Source of the DNA: Halorubrum aidingense JCM 13560
Lineage (GTDB): Archaea > Halobacteriota > Halobacteria > Halobacteriales > Haloferacaceae
Length of the DNA: 64,000 bases
Assembly: GCF_000336995.1 (NCBI RefSeq)
Contig: NZ_AOJI01000022.1
Location: forward strand, 14,450 to 78,449
Direction of reading: 5' to 3'
The translations under genes were made by a program, and so were the position numbers. A model generated the notes under the pieces. That model searched no databases and was not told where the DNA came from. It worked only from the letters and a program-made list of their open reading frames with translations. Shown here in pieces: positions 16,496-24,493 of this stretch; the stretch's first letter is position 1; every line of letters begins with the position of its first letter.

Positions 16496-16990
16496 ATGTA
16501 CGACACTATCCTCCTTCCCGTCTCCCCCGGCAGCACCGCCAACGCCGCGATCCCGCACGCGAAGAGCCTCGCCGAGCGCTACGACGCGACGGTGTACGTC
16601 GTCTCCGCGATCGACACGGTGGCACAGACCCTTCGCGGTCCGCAGGCGGGATCGTTCGCCAAGCGCGTCGAGGACGCGGCGGAAGAACGCGTCGAGACGG
16701 TGACCGCCGAACTCGAGGCCGCCGGCATCGACGTCGTCGGGAGCGTCCTCCGAGGCGAGCCCCTCGAAGTCATTACGAACGCCATCGACGACGTCGGCGC
16801 CGACATCGTCGTCATGCCGAGTCACACCCGGCGGGGCCTCCAGCGCGTCCTCCTCGGCAGCGTCACGGAAAAGGTGGTCCGCGTCTCACCGGTCCCGGTC
16901 GTCACCGTCCCGATCCGCGAGTCGGACGACGGCGACGCGGCCGGCGACAGCGACGGGGACGCCGCGGAACGCCCCGGGGGCGAGGAGTGA
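16496..16990 (+). CDS. Universal stress protein (UspA family)
   Basis: A 164-residue single-domain Usp protein. It begins YDTILLPVSPGSTANAAIPHA and carries the C-terminal ATP-type motif in the region MPSHTRRGLQRVLLGSVTEKVVRVSPVPVVTV (Gly and Ser/Thr positions conserved). A disordered acidic tail follows. The family binds nucleotides and is induced by stress; the specific role is unknown. It lies eight bases upstream of TruA and may be co-transcribed with it. Confidence 0.85.
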   Translation: MYDTILLPVSPGSTANAAIPHAKSLAERYDATVYVVSAIDTVAQTLRGPQAGSFAKRVEDAAEERVETVTAELEAAGIDVVGSVLRGEPLEVITNAIDDVGADIVVMPSHTRRGLQRVLLGSVTEKVVRVSPVPVVTVPIRESDDGDAAGDSDGDAAERPGGEE

Positions 16991-16997
16991 CCCCACC

Positions 16998-17885
16998 GTG
17001 ACCGCGTCGGCCGCGGCGATGCGCGCATTCCGAGTCGCGTACGACGGCCGCGAGTACGCCGGCTTTCAGCGCCAGCCCCACGCGCGGACCGTCGAGGGGA
17101 CGCTCCTTCGGGCGCTCGCGAAACACGGGATTCTCGACCGCGGCGAGGGACCGACGCACGCGACGCCGCCGGGCTACGCCGCCGCCGGTCGCACCGACGC
17201 CGGCGTCTCGGCGCTGGCTCAGACGGTCGCGTTCGAAGCGCCCCCGTGGCTCACGCCCCGAGCGTTCAACGGTCAGCTTCCCGGGTCGATCCGGGTCTGG
17301 GCCGCCGCCGACGTCCGAGAGGGGTTCCACGCGACCCACGACGCGGTCGAGCGGACGTACCGGTACCACCTGTACGCCCCCGCGATCGACGACGATCGCG
17401 TTCGAGACGCGTTGACCCGGCTCTCCGGCGAGCACGACTTTCACAATCTGACGAGCGACGAGACGGGCACCGTTCGGAACCTGACGGCGACGGCGACGCG
17501 AGCCGGGGACCTACTCGTTATCGAGCTTTCGGCCGGGGGGTTCCCGCGCGCGCTCGTTCGTCGGGTCGTCTCGGCGGTTCGAGCGGTGGGTCGCGGCACG
17601 ACGGAGCCGGCCCGTATCGACCGGCTGCTCGCCGCCGAGCCCGTCCCCGGGGAACTCGGCGTCCCGCCGGCCCCCGCCGAGCCGCTGGTGCTGTGGAACG
17701 CGGCCTACGACGGCGTGACGTTCGAGACCGACCCGGAGGCGGCCGAGAGCGCGCGGGTCGCCTTCGGGGAGCGGCACCGCGACGCTCGCCACGCTGCGGC
17801 GGCGACCGGAGCCATCCGCGATCGACTCGCTCGCGGCGAGAACGCCGACGGGGGCGAGGCGAGAACAGTCGGGAGCAGCTCTTAG
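16998..17885 (+). CDS. truA: tRNA pseudouridine synthase A
   Basis: About 290 residues. TruA isomerises uridines at positions 38-40 of the tRNA anticodon arm. The catalytic Asp sits in AAGRTDAGVSALAQ. Other family segments are FRVAYDGREYAGFQRQ at the start, AFNGQLPGSIRVWA and RTYRYHLYA, then FPRALVRRVV. The GTG at 16998 and the ATG at 17019 are both possible starts; the conserved MRAFRVAYDG begins at 17019. The last four bases overlap the end of the convergent regulator gene. Confidence 0.88.
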   Translation: MTASAAAMRAFRVAYDGREYAGFQRQPHARTVEGTLLRALAKHGILDRGEGPTHATPPGYAAAGRTDAGVSALAQTVAFEAPPWLTPRAFNGQLPGSIRVWAAADVREGFHATHDAVERTYRYHLYAPAIDDDRVRDALTRLSGEHDFHNLTSDETGTVRNLTATATRAGDLLVIELSAGGFPRALVRRVVSAVRAVGRGTTEPARIDRLLAAEPVPGELGVPPAPAEPLVLWNAAYDGVTFETDPEAAESARVAFGERHRDARHAAAATGAIRDRLARGENADGGEARTVGSSS

Positions 17886-18415
17886 GCGGCCGACCCGCCG
17901 GCGGCCGTCTCCATCCCGTCGATCCGCAACAGGACCGTGTTACCGTCGACGTTCGTCGCGTCGACGATGCCGGACAGTCGGAGTCCGGACGCGGGGGTCG
18001 GGCCGACCGTCACGTGATCGCCCGCGGTGAACGCGCCGACCGATCCGCGTATCACGAGCTCGGCCCGGCACAGATCGGGGTTCGTGACGCTCGATAAGTC
18101 GATCTCCTCGACGTTCACCCCCTCGATCGGGGTGCCCTCGCATTCGACGGGGGTCCGGGCGGCGCCGTCCATCCGTTCGATCCCCAGCGTCTCGTAGGCC
18201 CCGTCGGTCGGGACGTACCCGCCCTTCGGACCCGGAACGCCCTCTACCAACTGAAGGTCGCGAAGGCTCTGCATCCGGTTGCGGACGGTCCCGGCGTTGC
18301 GGTCGATCGCGTCGGCGATCTCGCGCCCGCACACTGGCCGATCCGCGTTCTCTGCGAGGTTCACGAGCGACGTGAGCACGCGCCGTTGACTCGCCGTGAG
18401 CTGAATCGTCGACAT
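17882..18415 (-). CDS. Rrf2-like winged-helix transcriptional regulator
   Basis: A 177-residue protein with an N-terminal winged helix (LTASQRRVLTSLVNL, then VCGREIADAIDRNAGTVRNRMQSL and a GPKGGYVPTDGAYETL wing), as in Rrf2-type haloarchaeal regulators. The C-terminal 90 residues are beta-rich (VEEIDLSSVTNPDLCRAELVI, GDHVTVGPTPASGLRLSGIV) and may sense a ligand or mediate oligomerisation. No Cys cluster for an Fe-S centre is present, so redox sensing of the IscR type is unlikely. The target is unknown. It is followed upstream by an AT-rich region. Confidence 0.7.
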   Translation of the reverse strand: MSTIQLTASQRRVLTSLVNLAENADRPVCGREIADAIDRNAGTVRNRMQSLRDLQLVEGVPGPKGGYVPTDGAYETLGIERMDGAARTPVECEGTPIEGVNVEEIDLSSVTNPDLCRAELVIRGSVGAFTAGDHVTVGPTPASGLRLSGIVDATNVDGNTVLLRIDGMETAAGGSAA

Positions 18416-18718
18416 AGCCGACAGCAGCAGACGTGTTCTGATAAACGTTGGGTCCTAACCGCCTTATACTCTTGATACCTATTCTTTTGTGCGAGATAAT
18501 ATGAATAACAGGGTTCAAAACCCGAATAATGGTGTTAATCGGCGATATTCTATCGGTGTCCGAATGAAAAAGTAGACGATCAGTGTCTTACTCAGTTTGT
18601 ATTTTATATTTATGTGGTGTTTATTCAGATACCATTACAATCGATCGAAGGAAGACTAATACCTTATACAAACGCGACCGTGAGTATTTACTCGTGGGTT
18701 CGAAAGCGTCGGGCGACC
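18416..18718. other. AT-rich spacer upstream of the regulator and nadE
   Basis: This stretch is clearly more A/T-rich than its surroundings, with several TATA-like runs (for example TTTATATTTATG near 18603). A GGGTTCAAAACCC sequence near 18510 looks like a tRNA T arm, but no tRNA can be folded around it. I see no protein-coding region supported here; it probably holds the divergent promoters of the regulator and the nadE unit. Confidence 0.5.
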
Positions 18719-18859
18719 ATGAACCTCCACACGGCCGAACGGTCGCTCTTCCGGCGCGGGAAGATCGCGAGGACCGTTCCGCGTGCAGGCGCCCCGGCGA
18801 GCGGCGGGCGAACAGTCGAAGCGGGAGCCGACCAACGAGCGCGAGGTGACCGGCGATGA
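18719..18859 (+). CDS. Possible small Arg-rich protein coupled to nadE
   Basis: A 46-codon frame from the ATG at 18719 whose TGA overlaps the nadE ATG (ATGA). A TATTTA box about 30 bases upstream would place a leaderless transcript start at this ATG. The product is Arg/Gly/Ala-rich with no recognisable domain. It may be a real coupled leader peptide, or a chance open frame in GC-rich DNA. Confidence 0.25.
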   Translation: MNLHTAERSLFRRGKIARTVPRAGAPASGGRTVEAGADQRARGDRR

Positions 18860-19905
18860 ACGATCCGAAAGGGACGGCGTTCGATCCCGAGACGGCCAAG
18901 GCTCGGTCAGCGGCGCCGCCGGACACGACCTCGGGCGGCGACCCGGGCCGCGACGGTCCGGACGACGATGGCTCGACCGCTGCCGGCGTCGCCTCCTGTT
19001 TCAAGGCGCGAGATCCGGCCGCCGAGCGGGAGCGGATCCGGTCGTTCATCGAGCGCGAGGCGGCGGCCGCGGGGGCCGACGGCGTCGTGGTGAACATGAG
19101 CGGCGGGCTCGACTCGACGGTCACGGCCGCGCTCGCAGTCGAGGCGCTCGGCGCCGATCGGGTGTACGGGCTGATCCTCCCGTGTAACAAGATCGGTGCG
19201 CCCCACGCCCGGGACGCGGAGGCGCTCGCGGACGCGCTCGGCATCGAACACGACACGGTCCACCTCCAGCCGCTGTTCGCGCAGTTCGGCGCCGTCGCCC
19301 CGGACCGGTTCGACCTCCACGACGAACCGATCCGGTCCGGCAACGCGGTCGCGCGCCTCCGGATGGCGATGGCGTACCTCGCCGCCAACGCCGCGAACCG
19401 GCTCGTCTGCGGGACGACCAATCGGAGCGAGCGACTGCTGGGGTACTACACCAAACACGGCGACGGCGCCGCGGACCTGCTCCCGCTCGGACACCTCTAC
19501 AAGACCGACGTTCGGGCCTTAGCGGCCGAACTCGACGTGCCCGCGTTCGTCGTCGAGAAGCCGCCGACGGCCGGGTTCCTCCCGGGGCAACGGGACGTCG
19601 ACGACCTCGGTGCCCCCTACGAGGTGATCGACCCGGTCCTCCAGCTCGGCGTCGACCGGGGGCTCGATGCGGCTGCGATCGTCGATCGCATTGCCGCCGC
19701 CAGCGACGGAGTCGGAGACGAGAAGCGAGACGAGGACCGAGACGAGGACCGAGACGAGGGCAGTCTAGGCGTGCCGACCGTCGACGCGGTCACGAGGCTG
19801 CTCGACCGGCACCGCGAGAGCGCGCACAAGCGACTCCCGCCGCCGACGCCGACGTCGACGGTGACGCCGACGGTACCGCCGACGACGGATAGCCGCGATC
19901 GGTAG
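18856..19905 (+). CDS. nadE: NAD+ synthetase
   Basis: A 349-residue ATP-pyrophosphatase enzyme that amidates nicotinic acid adenine dinucleotide with ammonia. The P-loop is MSGGLDSTVTAALAVEAL, and further conserved segments are LPCNKIGAPHARDAEAL, VCGTTNRSERLLGYYTKHGDGAADLLPLG (written here in parts: GTTNRSE, KHGDGAADLLPLG), LYKTDVRALA and KPPTAGFLPGQ. No glutaminase domain is fused, so it uses ammonia. The acidic N-terminal 45 residues and a Thr/Pro-rich tail after a DEDRDEDRDE repeat look disordered. Confidence 0.9.
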   Translation: MNDPKGTAFDPETAKARSAAPPDTTSGGDPGRDGPDDDGSTAAGVASCFKARDPAAERERIRSFIEREAAAAGADGVVVNMSGGLDSTVTAALAVEALGADRVYGLILPCNKIGAPHARDAEALADALGIEHDTVHLQPLFAQFGAVAPDRFDLHDEPIRSGNAVARLRMAMAYLAANAANRLVCGTTNRSERLLGYYTKHGDGAADLLPLGHLYKTDVRALAAELDVPAFVVEKPPTAGFLPGQRDVDDLGAPYEVIDPVLQLGVDRGLDAAAIVDRIAAASDGVGDEKRDEDRDEDRDEGSLGVPTVDAVTRLLDRHRESAHKRLPPPTPTSTVTPTVPPTTDSRDR

Positions 19906-19909
19906 CGAG

Positions 19910-21379
19910 TCAGTCCCAATCGGCCGGCCACAGGCCCGCCGCGCGCATCCCCGGCTCGAAGTCGGCCGCTCTGAATTCCTCGGCGAGCGCGTCCTGGTCG
20001 AGACGGGGCACGTCGCGGTCGGGCGCCGCGAACTCGGCGACGAGCAGGGCGATCAGCATGGCGTGCTCGCGGATGTTCCGATCGTCGACTTTGTCGCGGG
20101 TGTCGGCGTGGGTGTGTCCCCACCCGCGGCCGCGGTCGCCGGAATCGCTGTGCAGTTGGAGCGCCGGCACCCCCCGCCGGACGAAGGGCCACTGGTCGGA
20201 GAACGGGTGTGGCTCCGTCTCCACCGCGATCGGATGGCGCGTCGCCGTCGACACCGCCGTCGCGACCGACGCGGCCGCCGTCGAGGCGTGCGCCAGCGCG
20301 ACCAGATCGCGGAACCGCCCCGCTCCGTCGACGTTTATGACGCCGCGGACGCGGTCGAGATCGACGGTCTCAGCGAGGTGTTCCGCGCCGAGCAGTCCGA
20401 TCTCCTCGGAGCCGACGGCGACGACGTCGACGCCGATCGGGAGGTCCATCTCGGTCACGATCCCGGCGGCGGTCGCGACCGTCGCGATCCCGCAGCCGTT
20501 GTCGAGCGCGCCCTCTGCGATGTCGTGCCCGTCGAAGTGGGCGAGAAGCAACAGCCGCTCGTCGGTGTCCGGCCCCGTCCGCCCGATCACGTTTCGGCTC
20601 TCGCCCGGTTCGGTCGTCGCTTCGACAGCGAGCTCCGCCTCGGGTGCGGTCGACGTTTCGGTGGCGGTGGCGTCGGCGGCGTCGGCGGTGTTGCCGGCGC
20701 GTCCTCCCTCGCCGACCGCGTATTCCCGGAGCCACGCGCCGGTCTCCTTCGAGACGCCGACGGCGACCGCGTCGGCCTCGCCGCCGAACGTCAGCGAGCC
20801 GGTCGGGGGGAGCTGGCCGTCGAGGTGGTTGACGAAGACGAAGCCGACGGCGCCGGCGTCGATGGCGTAGCCGAACTTCTCCATGCGGTGGACGAACCGC
20901 CCGCCCGACGGGGTCGTGGTCGAGGCGACGACGATCCGTCCGTCGACGTCGTGCTCGTCGATCTCCGCGGGGGTGCCGTAGCCGACGTCGACCAGTTCGC
21001 CGCGCACCGCGCCCGCGGGCGAGTAGGGGAGCGCGATCGACTCGAACGTCCGGGTCGTCTCTTCGCCGTCGCGACCGGGGACCGTTACTCGAAGGTCGGC
21101 GCTCCCGCGCTCCCACGCGTCGATCTCGAAGGGATCGGTCTCGACGTTCGAGAGCCCGGCGCGCTCGAACGCCTCGGTGACGATTCCGGCGGCCCGTCGC
21201 TCGCCCTCGCTGCCGCCCATTCGGCTCCCGAGCGCGGTCAGGTCGGTGAGGAAGCGCCACGGTTCGTCGTCGGTCCACGTTCGTCCCAGCGCGGGCGCGA
21301 GCGCGGCGCGTCGATCGCGGACCCGATCGACGGCGTCGGGGGCGGCGGCCACGTCGGTTCCGGTCGGCTGCGAGTGCAT
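19910..21379 (-). CDS. M28-family metallopeptidase with PA-domain insert
   Basis: A 489-residue zinc aminopeptidase-like protein. An N-terminal region and a protease-associated (PA)-like insert (GAVGFVFVNHLDGQLPPTG) precede the M28 catalytic core, with expected ligands in LLLLAHFDGHD, GALDNGCGIA, VGSEEIGLLGA, INVDGAG and GWGHTHADTRDKV. No signal peptide or transmembrane helix is visible, so it is probably cytoplasmic. A low-complexity Ala/Thr/Glu linker (around residues 235-260) is a halophile-type insert. The gene ends four bases from nadE in convergent orientation. Confidence 0.85.
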   Translation of the reverse strand: MHSQPTGTDVAAAPDAVDRVRDRRAALAPALGRTWTDDEPWRFLTDLTALGSRMGGSEGERRAAGIVTEAFERAGLSNVETDPFEIDAWERGSADLRVTVPGRDGEETTRTFESIALPYSPAGAVRGELVDVGYGTPAEIDEHDVDGRIVVASTTTPSGGRFVHRMEKFGYAIDAGAVGFVFVNHLDGQLPPTGSLTFGGEADAVAVGVSKETGAWLREYAVGEGGRAGNTADAADATATETSTAPEAELAVEATTEPGESRNVIGRTGPDTDERLLLLAHFDGHDIAEGALDNGCGIATVATAAGIVTEMDLPIGVDVVAVGSEEIGLLGAEHLAETVDLDRVRGVINVDGAGRFRDLVALAHASTAAASVATAVSTATRHPIAVETEPHPFSDQWPFVRRGVPALQLHSDSGDRGRGWGHTHADTRDKVDDRNIREHAMLIALLVAEFAAPDRDVPRLDQDALAEEFRAADFEPGMRAAGLWPADWD

Positions 21380-21470
21380 GCCACAGACTGCTCGGGCACC
21401 CTGTTAAGGGTGTGGCTCCCGGCACCCGAAGCGCTATCTTGAAGTATCGCCGTCGGGTATCCCGAATCGA

Positions 21471-21541
21471 GCACCGTTGGTCCAGTGGTAGGACATTAGC
21501 TTCCCAAGCTAATAGCCCGGGTTCAATTCCCGGACGGTGCA
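21471..21541 (+). tRNA. tRNA-Gly(CCC)
   Basis: The acceptor stem pairs GCACCGT with ACGGTGC, discriminator A at 21541. The anticodon arm is TTAGC-TTCCCAA-GCTAA, giving anticodon CCC, and the T arm is CCGGG-TTCAATT-CCCGG. The gene is 71 bases long with no intron. Its 3' end is repeated twice downstream. Confidence 0.95.
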
Positions 21542-21767
21542 TACCTGTGGCGAGCAATCTCGCGAGCCACGGGTATGCCAAGTGAATTGAACCCTATCAG
21601 TCGCGCGCAGCGGAGCGAGCACGTCTGATTCCGGTTCAATTCCCGGACGGTGCACTTCCGACTGACTTCGTCAGTCGACGTTTGCTTCGCTTCGCTCAGC
21701 AAACTCCCTTCGTTCGTGCAGCGTCCGTACCCCCGCTCGCAGGCTCGCGGGGGTCCCGGACGGTGCA
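21519..21767 (+). repeat. tRNA-Gly 3'-end fragments repeated downstream at 113-base spacing
   Basis: The tRNA 3' end recurs at 21633-21654 (22 bases identical) and partly at 21754-21767 (14 bases identical). The ends fall at 21541, 21654 and 21767, exactly 113 bases apart each time, while the sequence between them differs. The intervals hold hairpins: 21542-21551 with 21566-21575; 21659-21666 with 21670-21677 (CGACTGAC/GTCAGTCG); and 21729-21736 with 21747-21754. This looks like decayed attachment sites or successive insertions at the tRNA. Confidence 0.8.
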
Positions 21768-21951
21768 TTTTGTCAGATCTTGTCGGTCGATGAGACTTCG
21801 ACCCCGCTACAGTCAGAGAGTATATCGGTAGCCGCGATCGATTGCGGGCGTACGTGAATCGACCTACTGGAGCGGCTGTTTATAAGTAATACTGTGGTGT
21901 TGCTGTCGGCTGTTTATACGTCGCTGATCGTGGCATACACGGTACCAACCG
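21768..21951. other. Spacer between tRNA-Gly repeats and element copy C
   Basis: No gene is supported here. It contains two GGCTGTTTATA boxes, at 21874-21885 and 21909-21919, which resemble the boxes that flank the dispersed element elsewhere. Confidence 0.5.
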
Positions 21952-22080
21952 CCCAACCGCACAGCACCTCATGCCTCCCCAGCCTCGCCGCTCACTTCGC
22001 TCGCGGCGTCCCTCGCGCTCGGATTCGCGCCTTGAGAAGGCGCTCACCGGAGCGCGCCGACCGCACGATCTATTTATAAA
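21952..22080 (+). repeat. Dispersed two-hairpin element, copy C
   Basis: The core (one base different from the others) is at 21967-21987. Hairpin 1 is short (CGCCGC 21986-21991 with GCGGCG 22003-22008), followed by the TCCCTCGCGC spacer. Hairpin 2 pairs GCGCCTT (22027-22033) with AAGGCGC (22037-22043), loop GAG. Compared with copy A (GCGCCGC/GCGGCGC), two base pairs changed on both arms, so pairing is preserved. A TATTTATAAA box ends the copy. Confidence 0.75.
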
Positions 22081-22145
22081 TGGTTGTCGCTGCCGCTCGC
22101 GTCTCGATCGTCGTCGCCGTCGAGTCGGCTCCGCGAGCGACCGCG

Positions 22146-23417
22146 TCAGAAGATGTTCGCCTGCCCGTAGACGGAGATCCCCGTGTCGGTGATCTCGTAG
22201 GGCTTCGTCTCGCGGGAGTGGTTCGCGTCGCGGATCTTCTGGATCTCGACGGCGAGCCGCGTCTCGCGGAAGTCGGAGCCCCGGATGTACTGGAGCACGA
22301 ACACCGCGTCGGTGAGGTACTCGACGATCCCGTGCCGAGAGGCGTACGGGTTCCGCTCGTTCGCCTCGGACGTGAGCAGGGTGGTCACCCCGGCCTCCTT
22401 CAGCGACCGGGTGAACCCGAACACCTCCGAGCGCCGCTTCGACGGGTGGTCGTACATCATCTCCAGCAGCGAGACGGAGTCGAGGACGAGCCGGTCGGCG
22501 TCGAACTCCGCGATGAGCCGCGTGAGGTCGTTCCGGATCGACGCGAGCGAGTTCGCCATCTCGATCGGGTCGATGGCGACGACCGCGAGCCGGTCCGCCT
22601 CGACGTGCTCGCGGAACGACCACCCTTTCTCCTCGGCCGTCGAGAGGATGGATTCTCGGGTCTGTTCGAGCGTGATGTACACGCCCTTCCGGCCCGCGTC
22701 GAGCGCTTCGTTGAGAAACTGGAGCGCAAACGTCGTCTTCCCGGTCCCGGCGCCGCCGATGACGGACAGCAGCGATCGCCGCGGAACCCCGCCGCGGATC
22801 ATCTCGTCGAGCCCCTCGATCCCGATATCGGTTCGGTCGATCGCGGAGTCGATCTCGTCCGGGTCGACGTCGTACTCGGTCGCGCCGCCTCCGCTGCCGC
22901 CTCCGCCTCCGCCTCCGCTGCCCCCACTGTTACCGCCGAAATCGCCGAATCCGAACTCGTCGTCGGGCGCCGGCGACGTGCCGCGGTACCCGCCGAAAGG
23001 GTCCCCCGAGTCGTCGGGCGAGCCGCCAAACGGGTCGTCGTCGCCGGCGGAGCCCCCGCTAAACGGGTCGTCGTCGCCGAACGACCCTCCGCCGAAGGCG
23101 TCGCTTCCGGGGAAATCGTTCTCGAAATCGCCGTCCTCGAAATCGTCGATGTCTCCAAAGTCGGCGCCTTCGAGACCGTCGCCCTCCCAACCGGTGCGAT
23201 CGTCTTCGTGTCTCACGCCGCCGAACGGGTCCGCGGAATCTGCGTCGGCGTCGGTGATCGCTTCGCGTTCGGTCTCGACGTCAGCGACCTCGTTGCGATC
23301 GTCCTCGGCGGTCGCATCCTCGACGTCAGCCGCACGATCGCTCTCCCCGTCACCCGCGTCCGTCTCCTCGTCGCCCTCACGGAGGGCGCGCTCCAACCAG
23401 TCGTCCTCCTCGCTCAT
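22146..23417 (-). CDS. KaiC-like RecA-superfamily ATPase with long acidic N-terminus
   Basis: A 423-residue protein. The C-terminal 230 residues form a single KaiC/RadA-type ATPase domain: GIEGLDEMIRGGVPRRSLL, Walker A GGAGTGKTTFALQF, YITLEQTRE, Walker B DRLVLDSVSLLEMM, and a C-terminal REKPYEI-type end (RETKPYEITDTGISV). The first 175 residues are Asp/Gly/Phe-rich with DPFGG/DDPFSGG repeats and poly-Gly, surely disordered. Archaeal single-domain KaiC proteins are often signalling or motility-related; no partner gene is adjacent to define the role. NAD kinase lies divergently 195 bases away. Confidence 0.8.
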   Translation of the reverse strand: MSEEDDWLERALREGDEETDAGDGESDRAADVEDATAEDDRNEVADVETEREAITDADADSADPFGGVRHEDDRTGWEGDGLEGADFGDIDDFEDGDFENDFPGSDAFGGGSFGDDDPFSGGSAGDDDPFGGSPDDSGDPFGGYRGTSPAPDDEFGFGDFGGNSGGSGGGGGGGSGGGATEYDVDPDEIDSAIDRTDIGIEGLDEMIRGGVPRRSLLSVIGGAGTGKTTFALQFLNEALDAGRKGVYITLEQTRESILSTAEEKGWSFREHVEADRLAVVAIDPIEMANSLASIRNDLTRLIAEFDADRLVLDSVSLLEMMYDHPSKRRSEVFGFTRSLKEAGVTTLLTSEANERNPYASRHGIVEYLTDAVFVLQYIRGSDFRETRLAVEIQKIRDANHSRETKPYEITDTGISVYGQANIF

Positions 23418-23612
23418 CGTTCCAGCCGGCCGTGGGGGGTCGACATACCCCGAGCAATGCGGGCGGGCGGCTTGAAACTTTCCGGAGGTCGATCGGGATC
23501 CTCGGGCAGACGACCCGAGGGCCTCAGTCGGCTATTCGACGGATCGGGGCGAAATCCGGACGGTGGCCGCGATGTCCGCATCCTTTTGTTCGGGGACCGG
23601 GATTGGTGGCGC

Positions 23613-24440
23613 ATGGAGGTAGGCATCGTGGCGCGGAAGGGGAGCGAGCGCGCGGCCGCCGTCGCGTCGGCCCTCCGGGACGCGGTCGTCGCGACCGGGG
23701 AAGCCGTCTGGATCGACGCGGTGACCGCCGCAGCGCTCGACGAGCCGGAGAGCGGACGCCCCGTGAACGCGCTCAGCGACAGCGATCTCGCCGTCGCGGT
23801 CGGCGGCGACGGCACGTTCCTCTTCGTCGCGCGTAACGCGGGCGACACGCCGATCATCGGGATCAACCTCGGCGAGGTCGGGTTTCTCAACGCGGTCCCC
23901 CCAGAACGCGCCGAGGAGGCCGTACTCGCCGAAATTGAGGCGTTCGACCGCGACGCGATGAACGTCCGAGAGGCGTCGCGGCTCACCGCCGAGGCCGGTA
24001 CCTGGACGTCGGTGCCGGCGGCGAACGAAATCGTGGTCCAAGGCGGTCGCCGCGGCCCGGGGGCCGGCATCGAGTACGCGATCCGCGTCGACGGCGTCCG
24101 CTACTCCGGCGGTCACGCCGACGGCGTCCTCGTGGCGACGCCGACCGGCTCAACCGCGTACAACCTCTCCGAGCGCGGCCCGCTCGTCCACCCGGACGTG
24201 AGCGGCCTGGTCGTCAACGAGATGGCCGCCGTCGAGGGGATGCCCCCGCTCGTCGTCGGGCTCGACGCGACCGTCACCGTGGCTGTCGAGAGCGCCGACG
24301 GCGCCGTCGTCGTCAGCGACGGCCGGAACGCGACGACCCTCGACACCCCGATCGAGGTGACCGTGCGACGGACGACGCCACCGATGCGCATCGCCGGCCC
24401 CCCGGCGAACTTCTTCGAGGCCCTCGAAAAGCTCTCGTAG
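23613..24440 (+). CDS. nadK: NAD(+)/NADH kinase
   Basis: A 275-residue kinase that makes NADP from NAD with ATP or polyphosphate. The catalytic GGDGTFLFVAR motif lies near residue 70, and the substrate-binding segments are PIIGINLGEVGFLNAV, ANEIVVQGG and DGVLVATPTGSTAYNLS. The ATG at 23613 gives the normal family start (MEVGIVARKGSERA); the reading frame extends much further upstream through the antisense of the KaiC-like gene and is not used. A TATA-poor region precedes it. Confidence 0.9.
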   Translation: MEVGIVARKGSERAAAVASALRDAVVATGEAVWIDAVTAAALDEPESGRPVNALSDSDLAVAVGGDGTFLFVARNAGDTPIIGINLGEVGFLNAVPPERAEEAVLAEIEAFDRDAMNVREASRLTAEAGTWTSVPAANEIVVQGGRRGPGAGIEYAIRVDGVRYSGGHADGVLVATPTGSTAYNLSERGPLVHPDVSGLVVNEMAAVEGMPPLVVGLDATVTVAVESADGAVVVSDGRNATTLDTPIEVTVRRTTPPMRIAGPPANFFEALEKLS

Positions 24441-24493
24441 CCCGGACCGAACGGTCCACAAAGCGTTTAGTACTCGGACGCGGAGCCCACGCC

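Noticed and set aside
21370..21581. Minus-strand frame beginning near the tRNA-Gly (MAYPWLARLLATGMHRPGIEPG)
   Set aside because: This is the antisense of tRNA-Gly joined to an out-of-frame reading of the M28 peptidase gene.
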